A stretch of DNA of 64,000 nucleotides, taken from the NCBI GenBank assembly GCA_963720705.1, contig CAVRGJ010000001.1, positions 248,001 to 312,000 on the forward strand. The letters run 5' to 3'. The notes beneath the pieces are model-generated. The model saw only the letters and a program-made list of their open reading frames with translations. It searched no databases and was not told the origin of the DNA. Source of the DNA: DASWJZ01 sp963720705 (GTDB lineage Bacteria; Pseudomonadota; Alphaproteobacteria; Rhizobiales; Afifellaceae). The position numbers and the translations under genes were made by a program. Below are positions 25,444 through 35,297 of this stretch, piece after piece; within the stretch, counting starts at the first letter, position 1; the number at the start of each line of letters is the position of its first letter.

Positions 25444-26037
25444 ATGACAGGGCCGGGCGCGTGGATTCGCGCACTCTACGATTGGACCATGGGGCTTGCG
25501 GCAAGCCGCCACGCGACGAGCGCGCTCGCCGTCGTGTCGTTCCTGGAAAGCTCGGTCTTCCCGATCCCGCCCGACGTCGTTCTGGCGCCGATGGTGCTCG
25601 CGAAGCCGGAGAAGGCCTACACCTATGCCGGCATCTGCACGGTCGCCTCGGTGATCGGAGGTATCCTCGGCTACGCCATCGGCTATTACCTGAGCGATCT
25701 CGGCGAGAGCCTGCTCGCGCTCATGGGGCACGCCGGCGGACTTGAGACCTTTCGCCGATGGTATGCCGAGTGGGGCGTATGGGTCATCCTGATCAAAGGC
25801 GCGACGCCGATCCCCTACAAGCTGGTGACCATCGCCTCCGGTCTCGCGGCCTTCAACTTCCCGGTCTTCGTGGCCGCGTCGATCGTCACGCGCGGCATTC
25901 GGTTCTTCCTGGTCGCCATCGTGCTGAAGCGCTACGGCCCGGCCATCCTGGAAGTCGTTGAGCGGCGGCTCTACTTGACCACCACAATCGTCGTCGCGCT
26001 GGTCGTCGCCGGATTCCTGGCGCTACGGTATCTGTAG
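25444..26037 (+). CDS. VTT-domain (YqaA/DedA-like) membrane protein
   Basis: This 197-residue inner-membrane protein belongs to the VTT (SNARE-associated/DedA) superfamily, some members of which scramble or recycle lipid carriers. Visible are the SFLESSVFPIPPDVVLAPM motif, a glycine-rich helix (IGGILGYAIGYYLS), and the amphipathic GVWVILIKGATPIPYKLV segment with the conserved Gly-x-Thr-Pro-x-Pro. It resembles the YqaA branch. ATG 25444 is preferred because upstream residues come from the RES reading frame region. It converges on ribF with 7 bases between stops. Confidence 0.85.
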   Translation: MTGPGAWIRALYDWTMGLAASRHATSALAVVSFLESSVFPIPPDVVLAPMVLAKPEKAYTYAGICTVASVIGGILGYAIGYYLSDLGESLLALMGHAGGLETFRRWYAEWGVWVILIKGATPIPYKLVTIASGLAAFNFPVFVAASIVTRGIRFFLVAIVLKRYGPAILEVVERRLYLTTTIVVALVVAGFLALRYL

Positions 26038-26044
26038 CATCGCG

Positions 26045-27058
26045 CTAGGCATCGCGATCGTTTTGCGAAGAGGCACGCCAGGCTGCCGAGATCTTTGCGT
26101 CGAGATCGCCAGGTGACGTGCGTTCGAGGATCGCGCGCGCGTCGATCGAATCCTGGTCCATGCGGGCGACCAGTTTCGCGATGCTGTCGAAGCGCTCCTC
26201 GGCGCGAATGAAGCCGTGGAAAGAGACGAGCGCCGTATCGCCATAGAGGCTGCTCGAGAAGTCGAACACGAACGTCTCGAGCACGGGCTCGCCGCCGCCA
26301 AACGTCGGCCGCCGCCCGTAGCTTGCGACGCCGTCGCGGAGGACGCCGTCGGCGCCGAGGAACCGGACCGCGTAGATGCCGTGCGCGAGCTCGCATGCCG
26401 GATCGAGCACAATGTTCGCCGTCGGATAGCCGAGCTCGCGACCGCGCCCATCGCCGCGGACAACCTCGCCGGAGACGGCAAAGCTCCAGCCGAGCAATTC
26501 ATTTGCCGCTGTGATGTCACCTTCCGAAAGGGAGGCGCGCACGCGCGTAGCGGAGACCGCGTCGGCGCCGTCGCGCAGGGCTTCGACGATCGCCACGGAA
26601 AAGCCCCGGCGGCGTCCCTCTTCGGCGAGAAAGCGCGGCGTGCCGCGACGTGCCTTTCCGAAGTGGAAGTCATAGCCGGTGACGGCGGCGCGTATCGCGA
26701 GGCGCTCGACCAGCATTTTTTCCACGAAATCCTCGGCGCTCGTTTCCGCGAGCGCGCGGTCGAACGGAACGACGAGCGTGCCGTCGAGGCCAAGTGCCGC
26801 GGTGAGCACCGCCTTGAGTGGTGCCGGCGTAAGCCGAAAGATCGGCCGGCTTGAAAAGAAAGCGCGCGGATGCGGCTCGAAGGTGAGCATCACACTCGGC
26901 ACACCCAAGCGCTCCGCCTCCACGTGCGCTGCGCGAAGCACCGCCTGATGGCCGAGATGCACACCGTCGAAATTCCCGATCGCAACGACACCGCCGCGCC
27001 ACGCGGCGGGTAGCGTTTCGAGACGCGCGAGACGCACCGATTTCACCGCGTCGCTCAT
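26045..27058 (-). CDS. ribF: Bifunctional riboflavin kinase/FAD synthetase
   Basis: RibF phosphorylates riboflavin to FMN and adenylates it to FAD. The 337-residue protein has the N-terminal adenylyltransferase site GNFDGVHLGHQ (about 27). The C-terminal kinase domain begins near 190, with GDGRGRELGYPTANI. Start ATG 27058 overlaps the stop of the HAD gene by ATGA. ribF normally sits just before ileS; here a toxin-antitoxin pair and a VTT gene lie between. Confidence 0.96.
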   Translation of the reverse strand: MSDAVKSVRLARLETLPAAWRGGVVAIGNFDGVHLGHQAVLRAAHVEAERLGVPSVMLTFEPHPRAFFSSRPIFRLTPAPLKAVLTAALGLDGTLVVPFDRALAETSAEDFVEKMLVERLAIRAAVTGYDFHFGKARRGTPRFLAEEGRRRGFSVAIVEALRDGADAVSATRVRASLSEGDITAANELLGWSFAVSGEVVRGDGRGRELGYPTANIVLDPACELAHGIYAVRFLGADGVLRDGVASYGRRPTFGGGEPVLETFVFDFSSSLYGDTALVSFHGFIRAEERFDSIAKLVARMDQDSIDARAILERTSPGDLDAKISAAWRASSQNDRDA

Positions 27059-27915
27059 GCGCGCGCGCCCGCGCCGTCCCAGCTCAGCGTCGGAACGTAG
27101 GCGACGGCGACAAGACCTTCCGCCCGGAGGCGCGCGGCGACCCGCTCGCCGTCGGGCTGAAGCGGCGGGCCGAAATCGGCCGCATGGATGCCGCCGGTCA
27201 CAAAGAGCGCGGGAACGCCGTTGTCGACGGCGCCGCGAATATCGGTCGGCAGGCCGTCGCCGACCGCGAGCGGTTGCCCGCCCCCTCGCTCCGCGAGCTG
27301 GCGCTTCGCGGCCACGTAGATCGGCGCATAGGGCTTGCCGACGAGAACCGCTTCGCCTCCGAGCTCGACATAGAGGCGTGCGAGCGCTCCGCCGCAATAG
27401 ACGAGCCGGTCGCCTCGCTCGACGACGATATCGGGATTGGCGCAGATCATCGGAAGGCCGCGGCCGACGCAGCGCGAAAAGAGAGCGCGGTAATCGTCCG
27501 GCGTCTCGTTCGTGTCGTCGACGAGGCCGGTGCAGCTCAAGAGCTCGGCGTCCGCTTCGGGTGCAAGCACAACGTCGAGGCCTTCGTAGAAGGCCATATC
27601 GCGCTCGGGCCCGACGTGAAGGATTCTGGCGCCGGGGCGCTCCGCGATCAGGGCGCGCGTCACGTCACCGGAGGTTACCAGCCCGTCATAGGCGTCGTCG
27701 GAGACGCCGAGCTGGCGGAGCTGTTGGCGGACCGACATGCTCGGGCGCGGGGCGTTGGTGATGAGGATCACGGGGCCGGCGGCGCTGCGAAAGCGGCGGA
27801 TCGCGTCGACCGCGGTGGGAAACGCGGCAACGCCGTTGTGAAGAACCCCCCACACGTCGCAAAGAAGCGAATCGTATTCCCCCGCGAGTTCCGCAAGCCC
27901 GTCCACCCGACGCAT
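27055..27915 (-). CDS. HAD-superfamily hydrolase (TIGR01459 type)
   Basis: This 286-residue protein belongs to the HAD subfamily found beside ribF in alphaproteobacteria. HAD motif I is DSLLCDVWGVLHNG with its nucleophilic aspartate (about 19). Motif II is in VILITNAPRP, and motifs III/IV in GKPYAPIY and VGDGLPTDIRGA. Substrate is unknown; the subfamily is related to NagD-type sugar phosphatases. Its stop overlaps the ribF start, which implies cotranscription. Confidence 0.88.
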   Translation of the reverse strand: MRRVDGLAELAGEYDSLLCDVWGVLHNGVAAFPTAVDAIRRFRSAAGPVILITNAPRPSMSVRQQLRQLGVSDDAYDGLVTSGDVTRALIAERPGARILHVGPERDMAFYEGLDVVLAPEADAELLSCTGLVDDTNETPDDYRALFSRCVGRGLPMICANPDIVVERGDRLVYCGGALARLYVELGGEAVLVGKPYAPIYVAAKRQLAERGGGQPLAVGDGLPTDIRGAVDNGVPALFVTGGIHAADFGPPLQPDGERVAARLRAEGLVAVAYVPTLSWDGAGARA

Positions 27916-28088
27916 TCGGTTCCCAGCCCCTCCCCCGGCATAGGCCGGCCCGGCCGGGTAGCCTTAGGCGGTCGTAATCGTCAACCAAGGCGTAGACCAG
28001 TGCCGTCAATATGAAGGAAAGTTCACTCGCTCTCCTCGCGGGCCGCCTATATTGCCGCTATATCGTCTCCCTCGAAGGCCGTCCGCCG

Positions 28089-29474
28089 ATGAAGCTTCTC
28101 CTCCCCCTTGCCCTCTCGCTCGGAGTGATGATGTCCGCAGTTCCCGCCTTTGCCGAAAGCCCGGCGCCTGCTGACGCCACGGCGGAAATCCCGCGGATGG
28201 CGCCGAACGCGGAGGCGTTCACCCTTTCAAACGGCATGCAGGTGGTGGTGATCCCCGACCACCGTGCGCCCGTTGTCACGCACATGATCTGGTACAAAGT
28301 CGGATCGGCCGACGAGACGGCCGGCCAGTCCGGCGTTGCGCATTTCCTCGAGCATTTGATGTTCAAGGGCACGGCCACGCATCCGGGCGACGAGTTCCGC
28401 CGCCGCGTGGCGGCGATCGGCGGCGATGAGAACGCCTTCACCTCCTATGACTACACAGCGTTCTTCCAGCGCGTCGCGAAAGAGAACCTCGCCGAGATGA
28501 TGGGGTTCGAGGCCGACCGCATGAGCAACCTCGTGCTGACGGACGAGACGGTCGCAACGGAGCGCGACGTGGTCCTGAATGAGCGCCGCGACAGGATCGA
28601 GAAGAACCCCGACGCCGTGCTCAACGAAGGGCTGCTCAGGATCCTCTATTTCAATCATCCCTACGGCCGGCCGATCATTGGCTGGAACCAAGAGATGAGG
28701 GCACTAAACCGCACGGCAGCGCTGGACTTCTATCATCGCTACTACACGCCGGAGAACGCGGTGCTCGTGGTCGCCGGCGACGTCACCCCGGACGAGGTGC
28801 GCCAGATGGCTGAGGCGACCTACGGCAAGATTCCGGAGAGGCCCGACGCCATGCGCGCGCCGCGCCCTTCCGAGCCGACGGAGATCGGGCCGCGCACCAT
28901 CACCGTGCGTGACGACAAGGTGCGCGAAGCGCAGCTGCAGCGTATCTACGTCGTCCCCTCCGCGGTCACAGCCGCGCCAGGTGAGGCGGAGGCGCTTAAC
29001 CTGCTTGCCCAGATCTTGGGCGGCGGCTCGGTCAGCCGCTTCTACGACAAGCTGGTGCGCGGCGACGGCCCGGCCACCTACGCCGGCGCAAGCTATCGGG
29101 CGGACGGCCTCGACAGCTCGCGCTTCGTGATCTACGGCCTGCCGAAGCCGGGGACGGACCTTCGCGACCTTGAGGGCCGCATGGACGCGGTCATCGCCGA
29201 TCTTCTGAAGAACGGCATCTCGGAAGAGGAGCTTGACCGAGCAAAACGCTCGGCGATCGCACAGGCGATCTACTCGCTCGACAATCAGGCGAAGCTTGCA
29301 AACATCGTCGGGCAGGCGCTCGCCGTCGGCCAGAGCCTCGAGAGCGTGCAGGATTGGCCGGCGCGCGTGCAGGCGGTGACCAGGGAAGAAGTGCAGGCCG
29401 TCGCCCTGAAATATCTAAGGCCGGAGGCATCGGCGACCGGCTATCTCGAACCCGCCGAGGGGAGCCGGAGCTGA
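28089..29474 (+). CDS. M16-family zinc peptidase, active subunit
   Basis: This 461-residue periplasmic peptidase of the pitrilysin/insulinase-like family has a signal peptide ending PAFAESP. The inverted zinc motif HFLEHLMF is near residue 84, with the third ligand in the ERDVVLNERRDR region about 70 residues on. A second, inactive M16 lobe makes up the C-terminal half. ATG 28089 is chosen for the signal peptide; an in-frame ATG at 28011 would bury it. The next gene, 2 bases after the stop, is its non-catalytic partner. Confidence 0.92.
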   Translation: MKLLLPLALSLGVMMSAVPAFAESPAPADATAEIPRMAPNAEAFTLSNGMQVVVIPDHRAPVVTHMIWYKVGSADETAGQSGVAHFLEHLMFKGTATHPGDEFRRRVAAIGGDENAFTSYDYTAFFQRVAKENLAEMMGFEADRMSNLVLTDETVATERDVVLNERRDRIEKNPDAVLNEGLLRILYFNHPYGRPIIGWNQEMRALNRTAALDFYHRYYTPENAVLVVAGDVTPDEVRQMAEATYGKIPERPDAMRAPRPSEPTEIGPRTITVRDDKVREAQLQRIYVVPSAVTAAPGEAEALNLLAQILGGGSVSRFYDKLVRGDGPATYAGASYRADGLDSSRFVIYGLPKPGTDLRDLEGRMDAVIADLLKNGISEEELDRAKRSAIAQAIYSLDNQAKLANIVGQALAVGQSLESVQDWPARVQAVTREEVQAVALKYLRPEASATGYLEPAEGSRS

Positions 29475-29476
29475 CC

Positions 29477-30790
29477 ATGATGCGCATCCCCCACATCGCA
29501 ACCTTCGTCTTCGGAGCCGCCATGACGCTTGCAGTCGCCAGCCCGCCGGCGCGTGCCGCCACCGTTCAGGAAGTGACCAGCCCGGGCGGGCTCAAGGCCT
29601 GGCTGGTGGAGGACTACACGGTTCCGGTCGTTGCCATGAACATCGCGTTTCGCGGCGGAGCGGCGCAGGATCCGGAAGGCAAGGCCGGGCTCGCCAATTT
29701 CATGTCGGGGCTCCTCGACGAGGGTGCCGCCGACCTCGATTCGCGCGCCTTTCAGGCGAAGCTGGAGGATTTGAGCATCGAGCTCTCCTTCGACGCCGAC
29801 CCGGACGCGTTCTACGGCAGCCTGCGCACGCTCTCCACCAATCTCGACCAAGCATTCGACCTCTTCCGCATCGCGGTCACCGCGCCGCGCTTCGACCCGG
29901 AGCCGGTGGAGCGCATTCGCGGACAGGTCATCGCGAATCTTAGGCAGAACGAGAGCGACCCGAACGACATCGCGAGCCGGCTCTTCTCGCAGACGCTTTT
30001 CGGCACACACCCCTACGGACGACCGGTTGAGGGAACGGTCGAAAGCGTCGGCAAGATCACCGCCGACGACCTCAGAGCGTATCGCGCACGCGCTCTCGCG
30101 CGCGATAATCTCTATGTGGTGTTCGTCGGCGCGATCGACGCCAAGACTGCGGCCGCCGCCCTCGACCATATGTTCGGCGCACTGCCGGAGCACGCGTCGC
30201 TTTCGCCGGTGGCGGAGACGACACCGGCGGCGGGCGAGACCGCACATGCGGCGCTCAGCGTGCCCCAGACGGCAATCCGCGTCGGCGGTCCCGGCCTGAA
30301 GCGCGACGACCCCGACTTCATCACGGCCTACGTCGCCAACGAGATCCTCGGGGGCGGCACCTTCTCTTCGCGGCTCTACAACGCTGTGCGCGAAAATCGT
30401 GGGCTTGCCTATTCGGTCGGCTCCTCGCTCCTCCCCTTCGACCATGCGGGCGCCTTTGTCGCCGCGACCTCGGTCGACGCGACGAAGGTCGACGAAACCG
30501 TCGGCATCATGCGCGACGAAATCGCGCGCTACGGCAGCGACGGCCCGACCGCGACGGAGCTCGCCGATACAAAGGACTACCTCGTCGGCAATTTCGCGCT
30601 GCGCTTCGATTCGTCACAGAAGATCGCGCGCAATCTGCTCGGCTTTCAGCTCGACGGCCTCGGCATCGACTATATCGAGCACCGCAACGATTTGATCCGG
30701 GCGGTCACCCTCGACGATGCCAAGCGGGTGGCGCACGAGCTGTGGGGCGGGCCGCTCTCGGTAATCACCGTCGGCCCGGGCCAGGCCTAG
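29477..30790 (+). CDS. M16-family peptidase-like protein, non-catalytic partner
   Basis: This 437-residue protein has a signal peptide (to SPPARAAT) and the M16 fold, shown by GTHPYGRPVEGTVESV, NEILGGGTFSSRL and YNAVRENRGLAYSV. The zinc motif position reads NFMSGLLDEG instead of HxxEH, so it cannot bind zinc in the normal way. Paired M16 genes with one active and one inactive member are well known, and the two probably form a heterodimer. The first ATG (29477) is adjacent to a second at 29480. Confidence 0.92.
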   Translation: MMRIPHIATFVFGAAMTLAVASPPARAATVQEVTSPGGLKAWLVEDYTVPVVAMNIAFRGGAAQDPEGKAGLANFMSGLLDEGAADLDSRAFQAKLEDLSIELSFDADPDAFYGSLRTLSTNLDQAFDLFRIAVTAPRFDPEPVERIRGQVIANLRQNESDPNDIASRLFSQTLFGTHPYGRPVEGTVESVGKITADDLRAYRARALARDNLYVVFVGAIDAKTAAAALDHMFGALPEHASLSPVAETTPAAGETAHAALSVPQTAIRVGGPGLKRDDPDFITAYVANEILGGGTFSSRLYNAVRENRGLAYSVGSSLLPFDHAGAFVAATSVDATKVDETVGIMRDEIARYGSDGPTATELADTKDYLVGNFALRFDSSQKIARNLLGFQLDGLGIDYIEHRNDLIRAVTLDDAKRVAHELWGGPLSVITVGPGQA

Positions 30791-30893
30791 AAGCGGGATG
30801 CCTCGCGAAAACGCGAACACATGCAGGGGCTTGCACTTCGTGCGTCTTCTGCCCACGATGTTGGCGGGGAAATTCTCAGGGTTGGAGGGCGTC

Positions 30894-31475
30894 ATGAAGT
30901 TCTGGGCCGCGTCGCTTTCGGCGCTTCTTGTCATCGGGTCGGCGACGGTCGCGGCGGCGGGGCCGGCCGTCGACGCCGCAACCCAGGCCGAATCCCTGGT
31001 TGCGGAGGGCAAGACCGCCGAAGCGCTCGACGCGCTTTCGGCGGCCATGGACGCGATCTGCCAGGCGAGCCCGCTTGCCTTCCGCAAAGTCGTGGTGGTC
31101 AATTCCTCCGGCGGCTACGGCGTCTACACCGAGCGCGCCGACAAGAGCTTCAAGCCGGACGAGAAAATGAAGGTCTATGTCGAGCCGATCTGCTTCGGAT
31201 ACGGCGGCTCCGGCACCTCGACCACGATCGGCTTCACCGCCGACCTTTCGATCGAGAACGCCACCGGACAGGTGCTCGGCGAGGCGAAGGACGTCTTCTC
31301 GGTTTCGACCCCGAGCACGCCCGGAAAGCGCGAGTTTTCCATGACTCTCTCCTTCGGCGTGCCGTTCCTAAGACCCGGAGACTACAAGGCGACTTTCACG
31401 GTGCGCGACCAGAACTCCGACAAGAGCGGAACGTTCGAGGTCCCCTTCGCGATTACGCTGCCGACGGCGGGCTGA
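30894..31475 (+). CDS. Secreted protein of unknown function
   Basis: This 193-residue protein begins with a signal peptide (MKFWAASLSALLVIG to VAAAGP). I do not recognise the family. A helical Ala-rich segment (residues about 25-55) contains a Cys. A strand-rich C-terminal domain follows, with KMKVYVEPICFGYG and a FTVRDQNSDKSGTFEVPF end. The shape suggests a periplasmic beta-sandwich. TTGGAGGGC precedes the ATG. A strong hairpin terminator lies 38 bases past the stop. It follows the M16 pair on the same strand after 103 bases. Confidence 0.75.
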   Translation: MKFWAASLSALLVIGSATVAAAGPAVDAATQAESLVAEGKTAEALDALSAAMDAICQASPLAFRKVVVVNSSGGYGVYTERADKSFKPDEKMKVYVEPICFGYGGSGTSTTIGFTADLSIENATGQVLGEAKDVFSVSTPSTPGKREFSMTLSFGVPFLRPGDYKATFTVRDQNSDKSGTFEVPFAITLPTAG

Positions 31476-31512
31476 CCGCCCTTCGCCACGGCAAGTGGCG
31501 CTCAGGCACCGG

Positions 31513-31552
31513 CGGCGCCTCGACGGGGCGCCGTCTATTTTTCGCTTTTTTG
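31513..31552 (+). terminator. Rho-independent terminator after the secreted protein gene
   Basis: CGGCGCC (31513-31519) pairs with GGCGCCG (31527-31533) around a 7-base loop. It is followed by two T-rich runs reaching 31551. It separates the upstream unit from groESL. Confidence 0.7.
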
Positions 31553-31574
31553 CCGCTCCGCAGCACGACTCCCA

Positions 31575-31603
31575 TTGACAGGATTTCGGCCTCTTCTTAT
31601 CTC
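31575..31603 (+). promoter_or_regulatory. groESL promoter
   Basis: A consensus TTGACA at 31575-31580 and TATCTC at 31598-31603 are spaced by 17 bases. The CIRCE element begins 11 bases past the -10, so HrcA would sit over the transcription start. Confidence 0.75.
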
Positions 31604-31614
31604 AACGGTACCTG

Positions 31615-31641
31615 TTAGCACTCTCCCTCTATGAGTGCCAG
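31615..31641. promoter_or_regulatory. CIRCE element (HrcA operator)
   Basis: TTAGCACTC, nine bases, then GAGTGCCAG: the left half is a perfect CIRCE arm and the right half differs from consensus at two end positions. Its place between the promoter and groES is standard. HrcA repression of groESL is established in alphaproteobacteria. Confidence 0.93.
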
Positions 31642-31703
31642 CAGCCCGAATCCGGGGCTTAGGCCCCCGAATGTGGCCCCAAGAAACATGGGAAGAGGAA
31701 AAC

Positions 31704-32021
31704 ATGCATTTTCGTCCATTGCACGACCGTGTCGTCGTCCGCCGTCTTGCTTCTGAAGAGAAGACCAAGGGCGGCATCATCATTCCGGATACCGCCCAGG
31801 AGAAGCCGCAGGAAGGCGAAGTCATCGCCGTCGGCCCCGGCGCCCGCGATGAGACCGGCAAGGTCCAGCCGCTCGACCTGAAGGCCGGCGACCGCATCCT
31901 TTTTGGTAAGTGGTCCGGCACCGAGGTGAAGATCGACGGCGAGGAACTCCTGATCATGAAGGAGTCCGACGTCATGGGCATCATCCAGGGCGTGCCCGCC
32001 GCTAAGAAGAAGGCGGCCTGA
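31704..32021 (+). CDS. groES: Co-chaperonin GroES
   Basis: GroES forms the heptameric lid of the GroEL chamber. The 105-residue protein has FRPLHDRVVVRRL, the mobile loop EEKTKGGIIIPDTAQEKP and GDRILFGKWSGTEVKI. It has a slightly extended Lys/Ala-rich C-terminus. ATG 31704 follows GAAGAGGAAA. groEL follows after 42 bases in the same unit, controlled by the upstream CIRCE. Confidence 0.98.
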   Translation: MHFRPLHDRVVVRRLASEEKTKGGIIIPDTAQEKPQEGEVIAVGPGARDETGKVQPLDLKAGDRILFGKWSGTEVKIDGEELLIMKESDVMGIIQGVPAAKKKAA

Positions 32022-32063
32022 GGCCCCTTTCCCCGAAATTCCTGAACACGAGGACAACGAAAA

Positions 32064-33704
<1,641 letters not shown>

Positions 33705-33727
33705 GGTCAGCCGGCATCGCAGAAACG

Positions 33728-33760
33728 AACGGGGCCCTCGCGGGCCCCGTTTTCTTTTCT
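33728..33760 (+). terminator. groESL terminator
   Basis: AACGGGGCCC pairs with GGGCCCCGTT around TCGC, and TTTTCTTTTCT follows. It is a textbook hairpin 24 bases after the groEL stop. Confidence 0.9.
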
Positions 33761-33785
33761 ACGTTTCGGCGAGACGGACGCAGCG

Positions 33786-34364
33786 TCAGAGGCTGGCGAG
33801 CGTGTTGCAGATAGCGACGGTTGCCGCGTTGAAGGCGCCCGGGTTGGCAAGCACGTCGCGGCATTTCTGCTTCAGCGCCGCGAGATCATTGTCGTCGAGG
33901 TTGGCGAGCGCCGTCCGTATCTCGGAACCGCTCAAGGCCCCTCCGGCTGCGCCAGTCGTGCCGGTGCCGGTGCCGGTGCCGGTCGTGACTGCGACCGTGC
34001 CGTCCGGATTGAGGGAGATCGTCGCCGAATTGCCGTCGCCGGCCGGCGTAGATCCGGTGCCGATCACGACGGAGCCGCTCGGATCGCCCGATGTCGTGCC
34101 GCTTCCGATCGTCGCAAGGCCGGTGACCGGTCCGGTTCCGCCGCCGTCAAGCGATACGTCGGCGGTCGTCGCGCCGGAGTCTCCGAGGGTGCTCCCTCCG
34201 GATGTCGAGGCGGTAGCGGTCGTGCCGCCTGTGTTGCCGCTGCTTACGCTGGAATTGCCACCGGTGATCCCGCTGAGGTCGACCGATTGCGCGGCCGCCG
34301 GCGTCTGCGAAAAGACAAGCGCCGCAAAGAGCCCGGCGATGATTGTCACGTCGCGCTTCTTCAT
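33786..34364 (-). CDS. Secreted Gly/Thr/Ser-rich low-complexity protein
   Basis: This 192-residue protein has a signal peptide (MKKRDVTIIAGLFAALVFSQ to AAAQS). A long linker of Gly, Ser, Thr and Asp follows (residues about 30-140), including a (Gly-Thr)n run encoded by a hexamer repeat at 33958-33981. It ends in a short helical domain with two cysteines (LKQKCRDVLANP and VAICNTLASL). I do not recognise a named family. The cysteine-paired tail may be the functional part. ATG 34364 is preceded by GGAGG; an earlier in-frame start would precede the signal. Confidence 0.7.
   Translation of the reverse strand: MKKRDVTIIAGLFAALVFSQTPAAAQSVDLSGITGGNSSVSSGNTGGTTATASTSGGSTLGDSGATTADVSLDGGGTGPVTGLATIGSGTTSGDPSGSVVIGTGSTPAGDGNSATISLNPDGTVAVTTGTGTGTGTTGAAGGALSGSEIRTALANLDDNDLAALKQKCRDVLANPGAFNAATVAICNTLASL
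33958..33981. repeat. Short hexamer repeat (GTGCCG)x4
   Basis: Four uninterrupted copies of GTGCCG lie in the low-complexity part of the secreted protein gene and encode alternating Gly-Thr on the minus strand. Such a tract can change length by slippage in whole-codon-pair units without breaking the frame. Confidence 0.8.
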
Positions 34365-34535
34365 TGCTGTCCTCCATTTCTCGGATCGCGTGCGACCGAG
34401 AGCCGAAGTGAAATTCAATTCGCGCGTTGCGCGTTCCGCCGAAATGAGGACACGGTTTCACGCGGCTTAAACTCGGCCGCACGAAGCTCTTTCGAGTTGA
34501 ATCGAATTGCCGGCAGTCGCGTCGAAGCCGGCGTC

Positions 34536-35297
34536 TCAGCCGAGAGAGGCGCCGAGCGTGTGAGCCTTTGCCGGGTCGACGGCGACGCCGACGGCTGCGA
34601 GGCGCGTCAGGAGTCCGGCGGCGATGGCGCGCGTCGCGTCTTCCCACGGCACGGTCAGCGAAGCCTCAAGCTGCGCTTCAGAACGGAGGATCACGCCATC
34701 CTCCAAAACCTTCAGATGGTTGGCGGCGAGCGTTGCGCCGGTCGTCGTGATGTCGACGATCAAATCCGCCGCGCCGGCCGCCGGCGCGCCTTCCGTCGCG
34801 CCGAGACTTTCCACCACGCGGTAGAGCGCGATGCCGTGCTTGGCGAAGAAACTTTGCGTCAGGTTCCAGTATTTCGTCGCGATGCGGAGCCGGCGGCCGT
34901 GGCGGGCGCGGAAGGAGGCGGCGACATCGTCGAGATCCTCCATGGTCCAAACGTCGATCCAAACCTCCGGTACCGCCACCACGACATCGGCACGGCCGAA
35001 GCCAAGTCCGGCGAGAAGCGCGATCTTCGCTTCCCAGTCGGCAACGGTCTCGTGCACGAGGTCTTCGCCGGTGATGCCGAGATGCGCATTGCCAGCGGCA
35101 AGCTCGCGCGCGATCTCTCCGGCGGAGAGAAAGACGACCTCGATGTCGTCCGCGATTTCATTGGCGCCGACCACACGACCGCGATAGCCGCGCGCGTCGC
35201 GCTTCTCGACATGCAAGCCGGCGCGGGCAAGCAGCGCCTCGGAATCCTGCATGAGCCGGCCCTTGGAGGGAAGCGCCAGAACGAGGGCGCCGTTCAT
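34536..35297 (-). CDS. hisG: ATP phosphoribosyltransferase, catalytic subunit
   Basis: HisG starts histidine synthesis by joining ATP and PRPP. The 253-residue protein has the periplasmic-binding-like fold marks LALPSKGRLMQDS, LGITGEDLV and the PRPP loop LIVDITTTGATLAAN. It lacks the long-form regulatory C-terminus. That fits the short form, which requires HisZ, and hisZ overlaps its start by ATGA. It is the last gene of the leftward his group. Confidence 0.95.
   Translation of the reverse strand: MNGALVLALPSKGRLMQDSEALLARAGLHVEKRDARGYRGRVVGANEIADDIEVVFLSAGEIARELAAGNAHLGITGEDLVHETVADWEAKIALLAGLGFGRADVVVAVPEVWIDVWTMEDLDDVAASFRARHGRRLRIATKYWNLTQSFFAKHGIALYRVVESLGATEGAPAAGAADLIVDITTTGATLAANHLKVLEDGVILRSEAQLEASLTVPWEDATRAIAAGLLTRLAAVGVAVDPAKAHTLGASLG

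Noticed and set aside
33958..33981. CRISPR or regulatory repeat
   Set aside because: The repeat units are contiguous hexamers without spacers and lie inside a coding frame.
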